DNA of 64,000 bases from Belliella alkalica (GTDB lineage Bacteria; Bacteroidota; Bacteroidia; Cytophagales; Cyclobacteriaceae), in NCBI RefSeq assembly GCF_022549785.1, contig NZ_JAKZGO010000008.1, positions 164,971 to 228,970 of the forward strand. Reading direction: 5' to 3'. Both the position numbers and the translations under genes were made by a program. Below are positions 16,739 to 25,448 of the stretch, one piece after another; within the stretch, counting starts at the first letter, position 1, and every line of letters starts with the position of its first letter. The notes beneath the pieces were generated by a model. The model was not told the DNA's origin, did no database searches, and saw nothing but the letters and a program-made list of their open reading frames with translations.

Positions 16739-17650
16739 ATGAAATCACATTTCAAAATAGTCCTCTTGATTTTGACTTTAGCCTTTCCTGCTTTGTCAGA
16801 AGCACAGAAAATCGATCAAGACCAACTTATTTCAGACATCAAATACCTTTCTTCAGATGAACTTGAAGGCAGAAAACCTATGTCAGAAGGGCATCTGAAA
16901 GCACAAAAATTTATCAAAGAAAGATTTGAAAAATTAGGTTTGAGTAGTCAGTATGACGATTTTACTCAAACTTTTTCGTTTACAAATCGACGAGATGGAA
17001 AGACCTATGACAAAGCTGCGAACATAGTGGGCTTTGTTCCTGGAAGTGATTCTGATAAAATCATCGTGGTCATGGGACATTATGATCACATTGGAAGAAA
17101 TGGTGACGACATATTCAATGGAGCTGATGACAATGCTTCCGGAACGGTAGCTATGCTCGCTTTGGCGGAATATTTTGCCAAAAATAGACCAAAGCACTCG
17201 ATGATGTTTGTAGCACTTGATGCAGAAGAAATGGGCATGCAAGGAGCTAGGGCTTTGGTGAATGATTTTCCATTTGAGATGGAACAGGTAAAGCTTAATA
17301 TCAATATGGATATGGTGAGTAGAAATGACAACAATGAATTGTATGCAGTTGGAACTTATCATTACCCATTTCTAAAACCTATTTTGGAAAAAGCATCAAC
17401 AGGAAAGTCACCGAAGTTGATGTTTGGACATGATGAACCTGGGTCGGGAAGGGATGATTGGACCAATGCATCAGATCATGCACAGTTCCATCAGAAAAAA
17501 GTCCCATTTATTTACTTTGGAGTAGAAGATCATTCAGACTACCACACGCCAAGAGATACTTTTGAAAACATCCAACCAGAATTTTTCAAAGGAGCAGTAG
17601 AGTTGATTCTTGATTGTATAATTGCTTTAGATACTGACTTGCTGAATTGA
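16739..17650 (+). CDS. M28 family zinc aminopeptidase, exported
   Basis: A 303-residue exported peptidase with signal MKSHFKIVLLILTLAFPALSEAQ. The two-zinc site of family M28 is visible: GHYDHIG (H114, D116), GADDNASG (D130/D131), DAEEMG (E163, E164), NMDM (D191) and DYHTPRD near the C-terminus. It probably trims N-terminal residues from peptides in the periplasm. There is no protease-associated domain, so this is the short form of the family. It has its own terminator, which overlaps the end of the gene. Confidence 0.92.
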   Translation: MKSHFKIVLLILTLAFPALSEAQKIDQDQLISDIKYLSSDELEGRKPMSEGHLKAQKFIKERFEKLGLSSQYDDFTQTFSFTNRRDGKTYDKAANIVGFVPGSDSDKIIVVMGHYDHIGRNGDDIFNGADDNASGTVAMLALAEYFAKNRPKHSMMFVALDAEEMGMQGARALVNDFPFEMEQVKLNINMDMVSRNDNNELYAVGTYHYPFLKPILEKASTGKSPKLMFGHDEPGSGRDDWTNASDHAQFHQKKVPFIYFGVEDHSDYHTPRDTFENIQPEFFKGAVELILDCIIALDTDLLN

Positions 17651-17671
17651 TTTCGGCAAGTCTTCTTTTTT
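17636..17671 (+). terminator. Terminator of the M28 peptidase gene
   Basis: GACTTGC/GCAAGTC (7 bp, 13-base loop) is followed by TTCTTTTTT. The left arm lies inside the last codons of the peptidase gene. Confidence 0.7.
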
Positions 17672-17718
17672 GAAGTATATATAACTTGTAACTTTATGCC
17701 CTAAATTAAAATTGTGCT

Positions 17719-19497
17719 TTGGCTAAAACAGATATCATCACCCGCTTTTTGATCTGGAGACTCAGACACCTAAGTACCAAAAACTTTGTTTTGATCTTGA
17801 GTGGCTTGATTGGGATATTAGCTGGATTAGCTGCTGTCATTTTGAAAACTGCCGTTCATGCCATCCAAAAATTCCTGACCGGTGACTTCAACGAAGCTTA
17901 CGCAAACTTTTTCTATATCATCTACCCTCTTATTGGGATAATATTGGCATTCTTGATTGGCACATATATCTTGAAAGATCAAGGAGGTCATGGAATCCCT
18001 GATTTACTCTATAATATTTCCAAAAAAAGCAGTCTGATCGCCAAAGTAAAAATGTACAGTCGGGTAATAACTTCGGCGATTACCGTAGGCTTTGGTGGTT
18101 CTGTTGGTTTGGAAGCTCCAATTGTAGTGACTGGATCTGCTATAGGATCGAATTTTGGTAGTTTGATGCATTTGAATGCCAAAAAAAGGACATTATTGAT
18201 AGGGTGTGGAGCTGCTGGAGCAATCTCAGCAATTTTCGGTGCCCCGATTGGTGCTGTTATTTTTGCAATAGAAGTTATTTTGCTGGAAGTCAGTGTTGGG
18301 AGTTTCATTCCCTTATTGATCGCATCAGTAACAGGGTCTATTACTTCCATGATACTTTTGGGAGAGGATGTCATGTTTACTTTCAATCTATCCGACAGTT
18401 TTTTGGCAGCACATATGCCCTATTATTTCTTACTGGCTATATTTACAGGAATCATTTCCTTATACTTCAGCAGGGTTGTATTGAAGACAGAGTCACTTTT
18501 GGGAATGATGGAAGATCCATGGATGAAAGTTCTATATGGTGGAGCATTCTTGGGTTTGATCGTGTTCTTTTTCCCTCCTATTTATGGTGAAGGTTATGAA
18601 ACATTAAACGCTCTGATTGATGGGGATCCTCAGAGATTATTGGCAAATAGTCCATTCTTTGGGGAAATTGACAATCCATATTTTATCATTCTGTTCTTGA
18701 TGTTGATTATTTTCATCAAACCGATTGCTTCTGCCATTACCATTGGGGCAGGGGGAAGTGGTGGGATATTTGCCCCTTCCCTTTTTGTAGGGGGGATTAC
18801 CGGTTTCGTGTTTGCTTATACTGCGAATATATTTGGATTGCCCATTGCCTTGCCGATAGCACATTTTACACTAGTCGCTATGTGTGGGGTGATGAGTGGG
18901 GTTCAGCATGCACCTCTATCAGCGATATTCTTGATTGCTGAGATCACTGGTGGTTATGAGTTATTTCTGCCATTGATGTTTGTTTCTGCCATTTCTTTTG
19001 TGACAACAACCTACTTTGACAAGGACTCTCTTTATGTTAAGCAACTCAAAGACACCGGTCGATACCTCACTGAATCCAAAGATGAGGAGGTTCTTGACAA
19101 TATCAACATCAGGAAAGTAATGGAAAAAGACCTTTTGCCTATTGCCCCAGATGCGAAACTTGGAGATTTGTGTAAGCTCGTTCAGCTATCTAAGAGGAAT
19201 ATTTTCCCAGTTGTCAATGATAATGGAGAATTAGCGGGGATCATCACACTGGATGATATTCGGGATATCATGTTTGATGAAGCAAAGCAACAAGAAATGA
19301 AAATCCAACAATTGATGCATAGTCCTCCAGACGTAATTTATCCAGAAGAAACGATGCAAAAAGTGATGGATAAATTTGAAAAATCCGGTGCATGGAATCT
19401 ACCTGTGGTCGAAGATGGAGTCTATTTGGGTTTTATTTCCAAATCCAGAATTTTTAATGCTTACAGAAAACGTCTTATTAGGCAGAATTTGGAGTAG
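17719..19497 (+). CDS. ClC-family chloride channel/antiporter with CBS pair
   Basis: A 592-residue ClC protein with ten or more membrane segments to about residue 440 and two CBS domains at about 455-592. Ion-path motifs are GGHGIP (the GSGIP-like loop), GGSVGLEAPIV, whose Glu sits at the gating position normally in GK/REGP, and GGSGGIFAPSLFVG (GxFxP). Keeping the gating Glu allows antiport, but the Lys/Arg before it is Leu here. The frame has an in-frame stop at 17707 and no ATG near its beginning, so the start appears to be TTG at 17719, giving MAKTDIITRFLIW. CBS domains imply control by adenine nucleotides. Confidence 0.9.
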   Translation: MAKTDIITRFLIWRLRHLSTKNFVLILSGLIGILAGLAAVILKTAVHAIQKFLTGDFNEAYANFFYIIYPLIGIILAFLIGTYILKDQGGHGIPDLLYNISKKSSLIAKVKMYSRVITSAITVGFGGSVGLEAPIVVTGSAIGSNFGSLMHLNAKKRTLLIGCGAAGAISAIFGAPIGAVIFAIEVILLEVSVGSFIPLLIASVTGSITSMILLGEDVMFTFNLSDSFLAAHMPYYFLLAIFTGIISLYFSRVVLKTESLLGMMEDPWMKVLYGGAFLGLIVFFFPPIYGEGYETLNALIDGDPQRLLANSPFFGEIDNPYFIILFLMLIIFIKPIASAITIGAGGSGGIFAPSLFVGGITGFVFAYTANIFGLPIALPIAHFTLVAMCGVMSGVQHAPLSAIFLIAEITGGYELFLPLMFVSAISFVTTTYFDKDSLYVKQLKDTGRYLTESKDEEVLDNINIRKVMEKDLLPIAPDAKLGDLCKLVQLSKRNIFPVVNDNGELAGIITLDDIRDIMFDEAKQQEMKIQQLMHSPPDVIYPEETMQKVMDKFEKSGAWNLPVVEDGVYLGFISKSRIFNAYRKRLIRQNLE

Positions 19498-19651
19498 AAG
19501 TTTGAAGAATTTTGGGAACTTGGCATTAATGGATTCTTAGGGTTCAATTCAAAATGAATGAGAAATTCATGGATATTCGATACTGGTAGATATTGACTAC
19601 CTTCAGAATACAAATAATGAATCTCACATTTTTTCAATTAAAATGCTAAAG

Positions 19652-19834
19652 CTAACGCATTTTATACTTCCCCCAGTAATATATAGGAAAGACCAACGCC
19701 TTGAGTTTCCAGTCGTTCTTTTCTTGGATAGATAATGTCGTGTCTTCGTGGACTGTTCTATACATTTTTCCAGCCATCAAGGCATGTGCGATCAACAGTA
19801 GAAAAATTATTGCGTAAATGATTAATTCTGTCAT
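19652..19834 (-). CDS. Small single-span membrane protein, downstream of prmA
   Basis: A 60-residue protein with one N-terminal membrane helix (LIIYAIIFLLLIAHALMAG) and a charged tail ending WKLKALVFPIYYWGKYKMR. Its ATG overlaps the prmA stop by four bases (ATGA), so it is translated with prmA. No family was recognised. The overlap makes it a likely real gene. Confidence 0.7.
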   Translation of the reverse strand: MTELIIYAIIFLLLIAHALMAGKMYRTVHEDTTLSIQEKNDWKLKALVFPIYYWGKYKMR

Positions 19835-20661
19835 AATTTCTCAAAAATCAATGCTGCCCAATTATCCTTGTCTTTTTGGCTCAAAAATTTGAAGCCTACG
19901 GAATCTGCCTTTTCCTGAATATCAACAATGTCGTGGGTATAGAAACCGCTCAACAATAAATTCCCTCTGCTTTTTACCAAACTTGCATAAATCTCCAATT
20001 CATCGAGCAGCACATTTTTATTGATATTTGCCAAGACGATATCGAAAGTTCCCTGTGGTGCAACTTCACGGACAGTCCCCAAACCCATCCTGACATCCTT
20101 CATACCATTGAGATCGAAGTTTTCGTTGCCATTGTCCACACACCAATCGTCGATATCAAAGGCTTCTACTTGTGTCGCTCCAAGCTTGTGTGCCATGATG
20201 GCCAAAATTCCTGTCCCTGCCCCGATATCAATCACTCTTTTGCCTTGATGATCGATCGTCAGCTGATGGGATAGCATCAGGAAAGTTGTCGCATGATGCC
20301 CTGTCCCGAAAGACATTTTAGGATTGATCAAAATTTCGTGCTTGATTTCTGGTTTTGGAGCGTGAAATGAAGCTCTTACATATACTTCCTCTCCCACTTG
20401 GATCGGATCATAATGCTTTTCCCACTCCTCATTCCAATTGACCTTTGCCATCACACCTTCCACAATCTCCAATTCTGCTGAATCTTGGTATCGGTTGATT
20501 ACTTCTTGGTAAGTCTCCCGATCAAAAGAATTTTCTTCGATATAGGCATCAAGGCCTGTGTCCGTTTCCAAAAAAGAATCAAAGCCCACCTCAGCCAATT
20601 CAGCGATGAGGATTTCACGAAAATCTTCTTTACAATTAATCTTAAACTCTAAATACTGCAT
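19831..20661 (-). CDS. prmA: Ribosomal protein L11 methyltransferase
   Basis: PrmA trimethylates ribosomal protein L11 using SAM. From the chosen start (MQYLEFKINCKEDF, 20661) it has 276 residues; a longer frame from 20700 adds a hydrophobic stretch unlike the family. The N-terminal substrate domain is followed by MSFGTGHHATT, motif I VIDIGAGTGILAIMA, and the LANINKNVLL motif, all diagnostic of PrmA. tpiA lies upstream on the same strand and a small membrane protein overlaps the end. Confidence 0.93.
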   Translation of the reverse strand: MQYLEFKINCKEDFREILIAELAEVGFDSFLETDTGLDAYIEENSFDRETYQEVINRYQDSAELEIVEGVMAKVNWNEEWEKHYDPIQVGEEVYVRASFHAPKPEIKHEILINPKMSFGTGHHATTFLMLSHQLTIDHQGKRVIDIGAGTGILAIMAHKLGATQVEAFDIDDWCVDNGNENFDLNGMKDVRMGLGTVREVAPQGTFDIVLANINKNVLLDELEIYASLVKSRGNLLLSGFYTHDIVDIQEKADSVGFKFLSQKDKDNWAALIFEKL

Positions 20662-20694
20662 AAATTGTAGGAAAGTGATAAAAAACGGAAAGAA

Positions 20695-20744
20695 AGTCAA
20701 CTGTCAACAGACGACAGACGACTGAGGTCCGTTGACAGTTGACT
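20695..20744. repeat. 14-bp perfect inverted repeat between tpiA and prmA
   Basis: AGTCAACTGTCAAC (20695-20708) and GTTGACAGTTGACT (20731-20744) pair perfectly across 22 bases. On the minus strand a T-rich tract follows (TTTCTTTCCGTTTTTT), so it may end some tpiA transcripts. GTCAAC/GTTGAC hairpins of this kind are often dispersed in Bacteroidota genomes; a related TTGTCAACAGTCGACAA occurs at about 61307-61323. Confidence 0.55.
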
Positions 20745-20751
20745 ATCAATT

Positions 20752-21513
20752 TTAAAATGATTTGATAATATCTACAAAGTCACGTGACTTCAAAGAAGCT
20801 CCACCGATCAATCCTCCATCCACATCTGCTTTGGAGAAAATATCTTTGGCGTTGCCTGGGTTACAGCTACCTCCGTAGAGGATCGATGTATTGTCAGCAG
20901 CTTCTTGGCCATATTTGCCAGCCAAATGGTCTCGAAGAGCCTTGTGCATTTCCTGAGCTTGGTCTGAAGAAGCGGTTTTTCCTGTACCGATAGCCCAGAT
21001 TGGTTCATAGGCAATCACGATTTTTGCAAAATCCTCATCACTCAAGCCAAAAAGGCTTTCTGTCAATTGGTTTTTCACATAATCTTCGTGCGTACCAGCT
21101 TCCCTGATTTCCAATGGTTCACCACAGCAGAATATAGGTGTCAAACCATTTTCCAATGCTTGTTTTACTTTAGCAGTAAGCAATTCATTGCTTTCTTTGA
21201 AATATTCTCTTCTTTCGCTGTGGCCAATGATCACGTATTCAGCTCCAAAAGATTTCAGCATGGTCGCTGAAGTCTCCCCAGTAAAAGCTCCAGAAGCTTT
21301 GTCAGAGCAATTTTGCCCACCTAAAAATAGATTTGGAGTATTTCCTACTAATTTTTTGACAGGAAAAAGGTGTACAAAAGGAGGGTTCAACACGACGGTT
21401 ACATCCTTGATGTTTTCATCCTTGTACATATTGACAATCTCAGTAGTCAGTTTTTGACCTTCGTCAAAATTGAGATTCATTTTCCAGTTTCCTGCTACGA
21501 TTTTCTTACGCAT
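20752..21513 (-). CDS. tpiA: Triosephosphate isomerase
   Basis: A 253-residue glycolytic enzyme interconverting dihydroxyacetone phosphate and glyceraldehyde 3-phosphate. All key sites are present: N-K (GNWKMN) near the N-terminus, the catalytic His in GHSERR, the catalytic Glu in AYEPIWAIGTGKTA with flexible loop 6, and the phosphate loop YGGSCNPGNA. It is divergent from recX and probably shares a minus-strand operon with prmA. Confidence 0.97.
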   Translation of the reverse strand: MRKKIVAGNWKMNLNFDEGQKLTTEIVNMYKDENIKDVTVVLNPPFVHLFPVKKLVGNTPNLFLGGQNCSDKASGAFTGETSATMLKSFGAEYVIIGHSERREYFKESNELLTAKVKQALENGLTPIFCCGEPLEIREAGTHEDYVKNQLTESLFGLSDEDFAKIVIAYEPIWAIGTGKTASSDQAQEMHKALRDHLAGKYGQEAADNTSILYGGSCNPGNAKDIFSKADVDGGLIGGASLKSRDFVDIIKSF

Positions 21514-21585
21514 GGTATTAATGGTTTGGTTAATAGATTTGAAAAAAATAACATAAGCCGTTACTTTGTCACAAAATTACACAAA

Positions 21586-22110
21586 ATGTCCTACCCACGA
21601 AACGAATATGGAAATGAACAGCCCAAAAAGTACTGGAGCCTTAAGGAGGCGAAGGTGAAAATCGCTGCTTATTGTGCCTATCAGGATCGCTGCCAAAAGG
21701 AGGTCAGGACCAAGCTCCATGAAAAAGGAATCTATGCTGAGCAGGCGGAGGAGTTGATTTCCGAGATGATCAGTGAGAATTTTCTGAACGAAGAGCGCTT
21801 TGCACAGTCCTTTGTTAGGGGGAGGTTTCGCTTGAAAAAGTGGGGGAGAAATAAAATTTTGCAGGAGTTGAAATTCAAGGGAATCAGCCCGAATTGTATC
21901 AAATCAGGAATGAAAGAGATCGATCCCGAGGAATATTTCAAAATACTCAGTCATGTCGCTGAAAAAAAATGGGCATTGACCAAAGAAATAGACCCCTTCA
22001 AAAAGAAATACAAAGTCCAGCAGTATTTGATGTCGAGGGGTTTTGAAATGGATCTGATATTGGAGGTGATGGAGGGGATTGGGAAATCTAGTAAGAGATC
22101 ATCGAGCTGA
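21586..22110 (+). CDS. recX: RecX-family recombination regulator
   Basis: A 174-residue protein from the ATG at 21586 (MSYPRNEYGNE); the longer upstream frame runs through tpiA on the other strand and is spurious. It is built of three-helix RecX repeats: AYCAYQDRCQKEVRTKLHEKG, FLNEERFAQSFVRGRFRLKKWG and KVQQYLMSRGFEMDLI. RecX binds RecA filaments and limits strand exchange. No recA is nearby. The C-terminus is Ser/Lys-rich. Confidence 0.87.
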   Translation: MSYPRNEYGNEQPKKYWSLKEAKVKIAAYCAYQDRCQKEVRTKLHEKGIYAEQAEELISEMISENFLNEERFAQSFVRGRFRLKKWGRNKILQELKFKGISPNCIKSGMKEIDPEEYFKILSHVAEKKWALTKEIDPFKKKYKVQQYLMSRGFEMDLILEVMEGIGKSSKRSSS

Positions 22111-22288
22111 AGCAACTCGTCCGAGACGAGATCGCCCTAGAAAAGGATCTTGGACATTCCGATAGAAAAGGGTAAATCTGTCGACAAACAAAAGTCCACT
22201 CTTGACCTTGGTCAAGGCTACAGAAACTAAAATCTTTCATTGAAAACTCATTGTTTACCTACAGAAAAGCATTCGGATATACATATTC

Positions 22289-22410
22289 AATGCCGTTTAG
22301 ATAAGACCTGCCAGGTTTTCTATTAAGTTAATACAGGTCTCTTATTTGGCAGGGAAGACCAAAAAAAGATTTAAACCTGGCAGGTCTGGTTTCTTAACTA
22401 AACGACATTG
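22289..22410. repeat. 122-bp inverted-repeat element with ACCTGCCAGGT arms
   Basis: The left arm (22289-22318) reads AATGCCGTTTAG..ATAA then GACCTGCCAGGTTT. The right arm (22373-22410) is its complement: AAACCTGGCAGGTC, a short insert, then CTAAACGACATT. Each arm ends in a near-palindrome. The GACCTGCCAGGTTT core resembles REP-like sequences mobilised by RAYT-type transposases in Bacteroidota, but no transposase is present here. CGGATATACAT, an end motif of the other dispersed element, lies just to the left at 22274-22284. Confidence 0.65.
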
Positions 22411-22458
22411 TATCCATATTCTAAATTGTCATTGGGACAATATCTATTTATAACTAAT

Positions 22459-22800
22459 ATGATCAATTACCACAACAAAACATTCAGGGCAATCAGCAAT
22501 TCTCCCAATGGGGAAGTTTCATCGCAGATGATTTTCCATTACCAGCAAAATGGCAATGTCCTTACCTGTGCATATTCCGGTGGCGAAATCATCAAAGGCC
22601 ACTTGATAGGCTTGGTGGACGACGTGGGAAAAATCGACATGAGGTATCATCAGATAAATGCAAAAGGAAACTTGATGACAGGAACCTGCAAATCTACACC
22701 TGAATTCCTCGAAAATGGCAAAATACGCCTTCATGAAAAATGGGCTTGGACTTCGGGGGATTGCTCCCATGGTGAATCATTGCTGGAGGAGGTTGGTTAG
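22459..22800 (+). CDS. Small conserved protein, often labelled 'n-acetylglutamate synthase'
   Basis: A 113-residue protein from the ATG at 22459 (MINYHNKTFRAISNSPNGEV); an upstream ATG at 22408 overlaps the repeat and is less likely. It is beta-rich: MIFHYQQNGNVLTCAYSGGEIIKG, HLIGLVDDVGKIDMRYHQI, RLHEKWAWTSGD. It matches a widespread small family that databases often call n-acetylglutamate synthase, although it lacks any acetyltransferase motif. Function is unknown and the label should not be trusted. Confidence 0.75.
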   Translation: MINYHNKTFRAISNSPNGEVSSQMIFHYQQNGNVLTCAYSGGEIIKGHLIGLVDDVGKIDMRYHQINAKGNLMTGTCKSTPEFLENGKIRLHEKWAWTSGDCSHGESLLEEVG

Positions 22801-22807
22801 TTTTGTT

Positions 22808-22866
22808 AAATTGATTTGGGTTGAAATCAATTTTGGCTGTAAATTGATCTGAACTCAAATCAATTT
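22808..22866. repeat. Nested ATTGAT/ATCAAT inverted repeats
   Basis: AAATTGATTTGGGTT (22808-22822) pairs with AACTCAAATCAATTT (22852-22866) with one G-T pair. A second AATCAATTT / AAATTGAT pair is nested inside. It sits 8 bases after the preceding stop and may act as a transcript end, though the T-run is weak. Confidence 0.45.
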
Positions 22867-23004
22867 GGTTTATTTCTGATAAAAGAATGAAAAACATTTT
22901 TTTTGTGGTCATCCGCGTTCCATGACACACAGATGATGGTGATTTAGCAGATTTGCAATGATTTTTTTATGCCAGCAAAATGTAGGTTGATAATAAAATT
23001 TAAT

Positions 23005-23154
23005 ATGATTATCCGTTTTCATACCAATAGAATCTAAATAATTGAATTAACCTGTGATTTGGCACCAATATCAATAAATATCCAACATCTATTAGTATCA
23101 GTTTGCCAATAAACAGTCGCTTAATTGATTAGTGACTTGATTGCGGATATACAT
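23005..23154 (-). repeat. ~150-bp mobile-like element, copy B, with 9-bp direct repeats
   Basis: This 150-base segment is the reverse complement of copy A at 46723-46873, with about 14 differences (about 91% identity by hand alignment). It is bounded by ATGATTATCCG on the left and CGGATATACAT on the right. Directly outside, AAATTTAAT occurs on both sides (22996-23004 and 23155-23163), as expected of a target duplication. There is no open frame inside, so it would be non-autonomous. It lies in the 619-base gap between 22801 and 23419. Confidence 0.8.
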
Positions 23155-23211
23155 AAATTTAATATTTAAATCTAAAAAGTAGGCTCTCAATTCACATTTC
23201 GCTCGTATAAT

Positions 23212-23257
23212 TTTCCAAAACACCTGTCACGATCAATAGGGACAAGTGCTTTGGAAA
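23212..23257. repeat. 17-bp hairpin with two mismatches
   Basis: TTTCCAAAACACCTGTC and GACAAGTGCTTTGGAAA pair with two mismatches around a 12-base loop. There is no T-run. It looks REP-like or like a decayed element end; the function is unknown. Confidence 0.45.
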
Positions 23258-23419
23258 GTATTAATTATATCCATCCATTTTTTTGCTAGTAGCCAAATAA
23301 ATTGATGTATTTTAAGTCAATTGATGCACTAATAACTAATCAACCAATAACGATTATACGCATGATTTTATTGGGAAATTCACTTAATAGTGTCAATGAG
23401 GATAATCATAATTTTGAAC

Positions 23420-24439
23420 TTACAAATCCCTTAAAACCCCAGCTGCTTTCTCGGCTGTCAGGTCTCTTTGGGGATTGGCGAGCATTTCGTAGCCTACCAT
23501 AAATTTCTTTACGCTGGCAGACCTCAAAAGCGGTGGATAGAAAACCATGTGTAAATCCCACTCAGGATGATCCTTGCCATCGGTAGGAGCTTGGTGGATT
23601 CCTGCAGAATAGGGAAATGATACATCAAATAGTCTGTCATATTTGATCGTCAAAGTCCTGTACGCATCTGCCAAATCAGCCATTTGGGTATCTGACATTT
23701 TTGCGAGACATTGTATATGATTCTTTGGAGCAATCATGGTTTCAAATGGCCATACAGCCCAAAAAGGTACCAAAACAACAAAGCTGTCATTTTCATAAAT
23801 GATCCGTTCCTTTTTCACAAGCTCTGCCTGAACGTATTCCGTAACCATGTTTTTCCCTTTACTTTGATAGTAATCAAGGAATCTTTGCTGCTTTTTCAGT
23901 GGCTCGTCAGGGATGCTTTCCTGTGCCCAGATCTGTCCATGAGGGTGTGGATTGGAACAGCCCATGACTTCCCCTTTGTTTTCAAAAATCTGTACATAAT
24001 TGATAAAATCCAGCTCTGAAAGTTCCATGTATTCCTTTCTCCAGGTTTTGACCACTTCGAAAACCTCATTTTGGCTTAGTTGAGGGATTGTCTTGGAGTG
24101 GTCGGGGGAAAAGCAGATCACTTTGCAGATTCCACGTTCACTTTTGGCTTTGAAAAAATCACCATCTTCATAGCTTCCACTTGGAATATCCTGCGTCAAT
24201 GCCCCAAAGTCATTTGTAAAAACAAAAGTAGATGTGTAGTCAGGATTGACTTCTCCACCAACCCTTGTGTTGCCGGGACAAAGGAAACATTCTGGATCAT
24301 AAGTTACTGGTTCTGATTTAACGATTTTTTCCTGCTGTCCTTGCCAAGGTCTTTTGGATCGATGAGGAGATACCTGCACATAGGAACCTGTAAATGGATT
24401 GAATCTTCTGTGGCTGTGTTCTTCAAAGGAGAATTTCAT
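23420..24439 (-). CDS. galT: Galactose-1-phosphate uridylyltransferase
   Basis: A 339-residue enzyme of the Leloir pathway that exchanges UMP between UDP-glucose and galactose 1-phosphate. The catalytic motif HPHGQ is at 165-169, with His167 as the likely nucleophile. Zinc ligands C51, C54 (CFLC) and H114 match E. coli GalT. No galK, galM or galE is adjacent, so the pathway genes are scattered. The start ATG gives MKFSFEEHSHRRFNPFTG, the usual beginning. Confidence 0.95.
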   Translation of the reverse strand: MKFSFEEHSHRRFNPFTGSYVQVSPHRSKRPWQGQQEKIVKSEPVTYDPECFLCPGNTRVGGEVNPDYTSTFVFTNDFGALTQDIPSGSYEDGDFFKAKSERGICKVICFSPDHSKTIPQLSQNEVFEVVKTWRKEYMELSELDFINYVQIFENKGEVMGCSNPHPHGQIWAQESIPDEPLKKQQRFLDYYQSKGKNMVTEYVQAELVKKERIIYENDSFVVLVPFWAVWPFETMIAPKNHIQCLAKMSDTQMADLADAYRTLTIKYDRLFDVSFPYSAGIHQAPTDGKDHPEWDLHMVFYPPLLRSASVKKFMVGYEMLANPQRDLTAEKAAGVLRDL

Positions 24440-24669
24440 GCTGTGGATTGAGGTTTTAAAGTTGAGAGTTTGATAGATTATATTGAGATTGGATGATTTA
24501 TGTGCTATCTAATTGGCTGAAAAAGGTTGTAAAGTTATAAAGTTGAAAGGGTAATGATAAGCCTGATTATTTACCATCAACTCACACAACATATAAACAA
24601 GTACAAACCGCATTTCAAATTTCTAGATGGATATGAATGAGAATGAGTGTGTAATATCTACAAATCCAA
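24440..24669. other. AT-rich upstream region of galT
   Basis: The gap from 24440 to 24771 holds the galT upstream region and, at its right end, the terminator of the nitroreductase gene. Nothing coding was found. Confidence 0.4.
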
Positions 24670-24717
24670 AAAAAAAACTGCACTCCAAATCCGTCAAAAG
24701 ATGTGACTTGGAGTGCA
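24670..24717 (-). terminator. Terminator of the nitroreductase gene
   Basis: On the minus strand TGCACTCCAA/TTGGAGTGCA forms a 10-bp stem, followed by a long T-run (A run before 24679 on the plus strand). Confidence 0.85.
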
Positions 24718-24771
24718 AAAATGACTTAAATAGATAATATTAGCTCAAATAACTATTTAAACAAATAATTA

Positions 24772-25374
24772 TCACCTTACCCATTCTACTTTTTCTTCGA
24801 TCGGCTTTCTACGTCCTTCTGGCCAACGGTCGGTGGCAGGCTTTGCTACATAGAAAAATCCCATCAACATATCCTCTTCACCTAAGCCAAACCACTCTTT
24901 GGCTTCAGGCCAAAATGTAGGCCCACCAGTACCCCAATACGCTGCCAGGCCATGTGCTGATGCGGTTAGATACATATTTTGTACAGCCATAGAAACAGCC
25001 GCAATTTCTTCCATTACAGGAAGATTTGCCCTTAGATCACGTTTCATTTTGATAGCAATTATATGCGAAGCTTTCAAGGGGTTTTCTTTGAATTTTTGAA
25101 AAGTCGCTTCTATGAAATTTCCATTTTTGGTAGCTCTTTCTTTGTAAAGATTTGCCTGAAAATCAGCAAACTTCACCAAACCTTCACCTGAAAAAACAGT
25201 GAAACTCCATGGCTCTGTCAATTTATGTGTCGGTGCCCAATTGGCATTTTCAAGCATCTCATTGATAATCACATCGTCTACAGGATCATTTTTCTTGAAT
25301 TGAGCGATAAACATGGATCTTCGTCCACGAATGATTTTATTTACTTCTTCGATATTGAAATCAGGTTTTTGCAT
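24772..25374 (-). CDS. Nitroreductase family FMN oxidoreductase
   Basis: A 200-residue protein of the nitroreductase fold. The FMN-binding N-terminal pattern IIRGRRSMF is present, then ANWAPTHKLTEPWSF and the late AYWGTGGPTF segment (FMN phosphate region). These small enzymes reduce nitro groups, quinones or flavins with NAD(P)H. The substrate is not readable. It is a single gene with its own terminator. Confidence 0.87.
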   Translation of the reverse strand: MQKPDFNIEEVNKIIRGRRSMFIAQFKKNDPVDDVIINEMLENANWAPTHKLTEPWSFTVFSGEGLVKFADFQANLYKERATKNGNFIEATFQKFKENPLKASHIIAIKMKRDLRANLPVMEEIAAVSMAVQNMYLTASAHGLAAYWGTGGPTFWPEAKEWFGLGEEDMLMGFFYVAKPATDRWPEGRRKPIEEKVEWVR

Positions 25375-25448
25375 AATGTGGATAATTTAACTTTTATATC
25401 TTACTCTTAATGCTGCTTATGTAAAAATGGTTTCCCAAATCCTCATAA

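Noticed and set aside
21370-21585. N-terminal extension of RecX by 72 codons
   Set aside because: The extension lies opposite the tpiA coding sequence and has no RecX-like features. The ATG at 21586 is the natural start.
23302-23502. 66-codon plus-strand frame before galT's end
   Set aside because: It runs into the 3' end of galT on the opposite strand and has no signal or domain.
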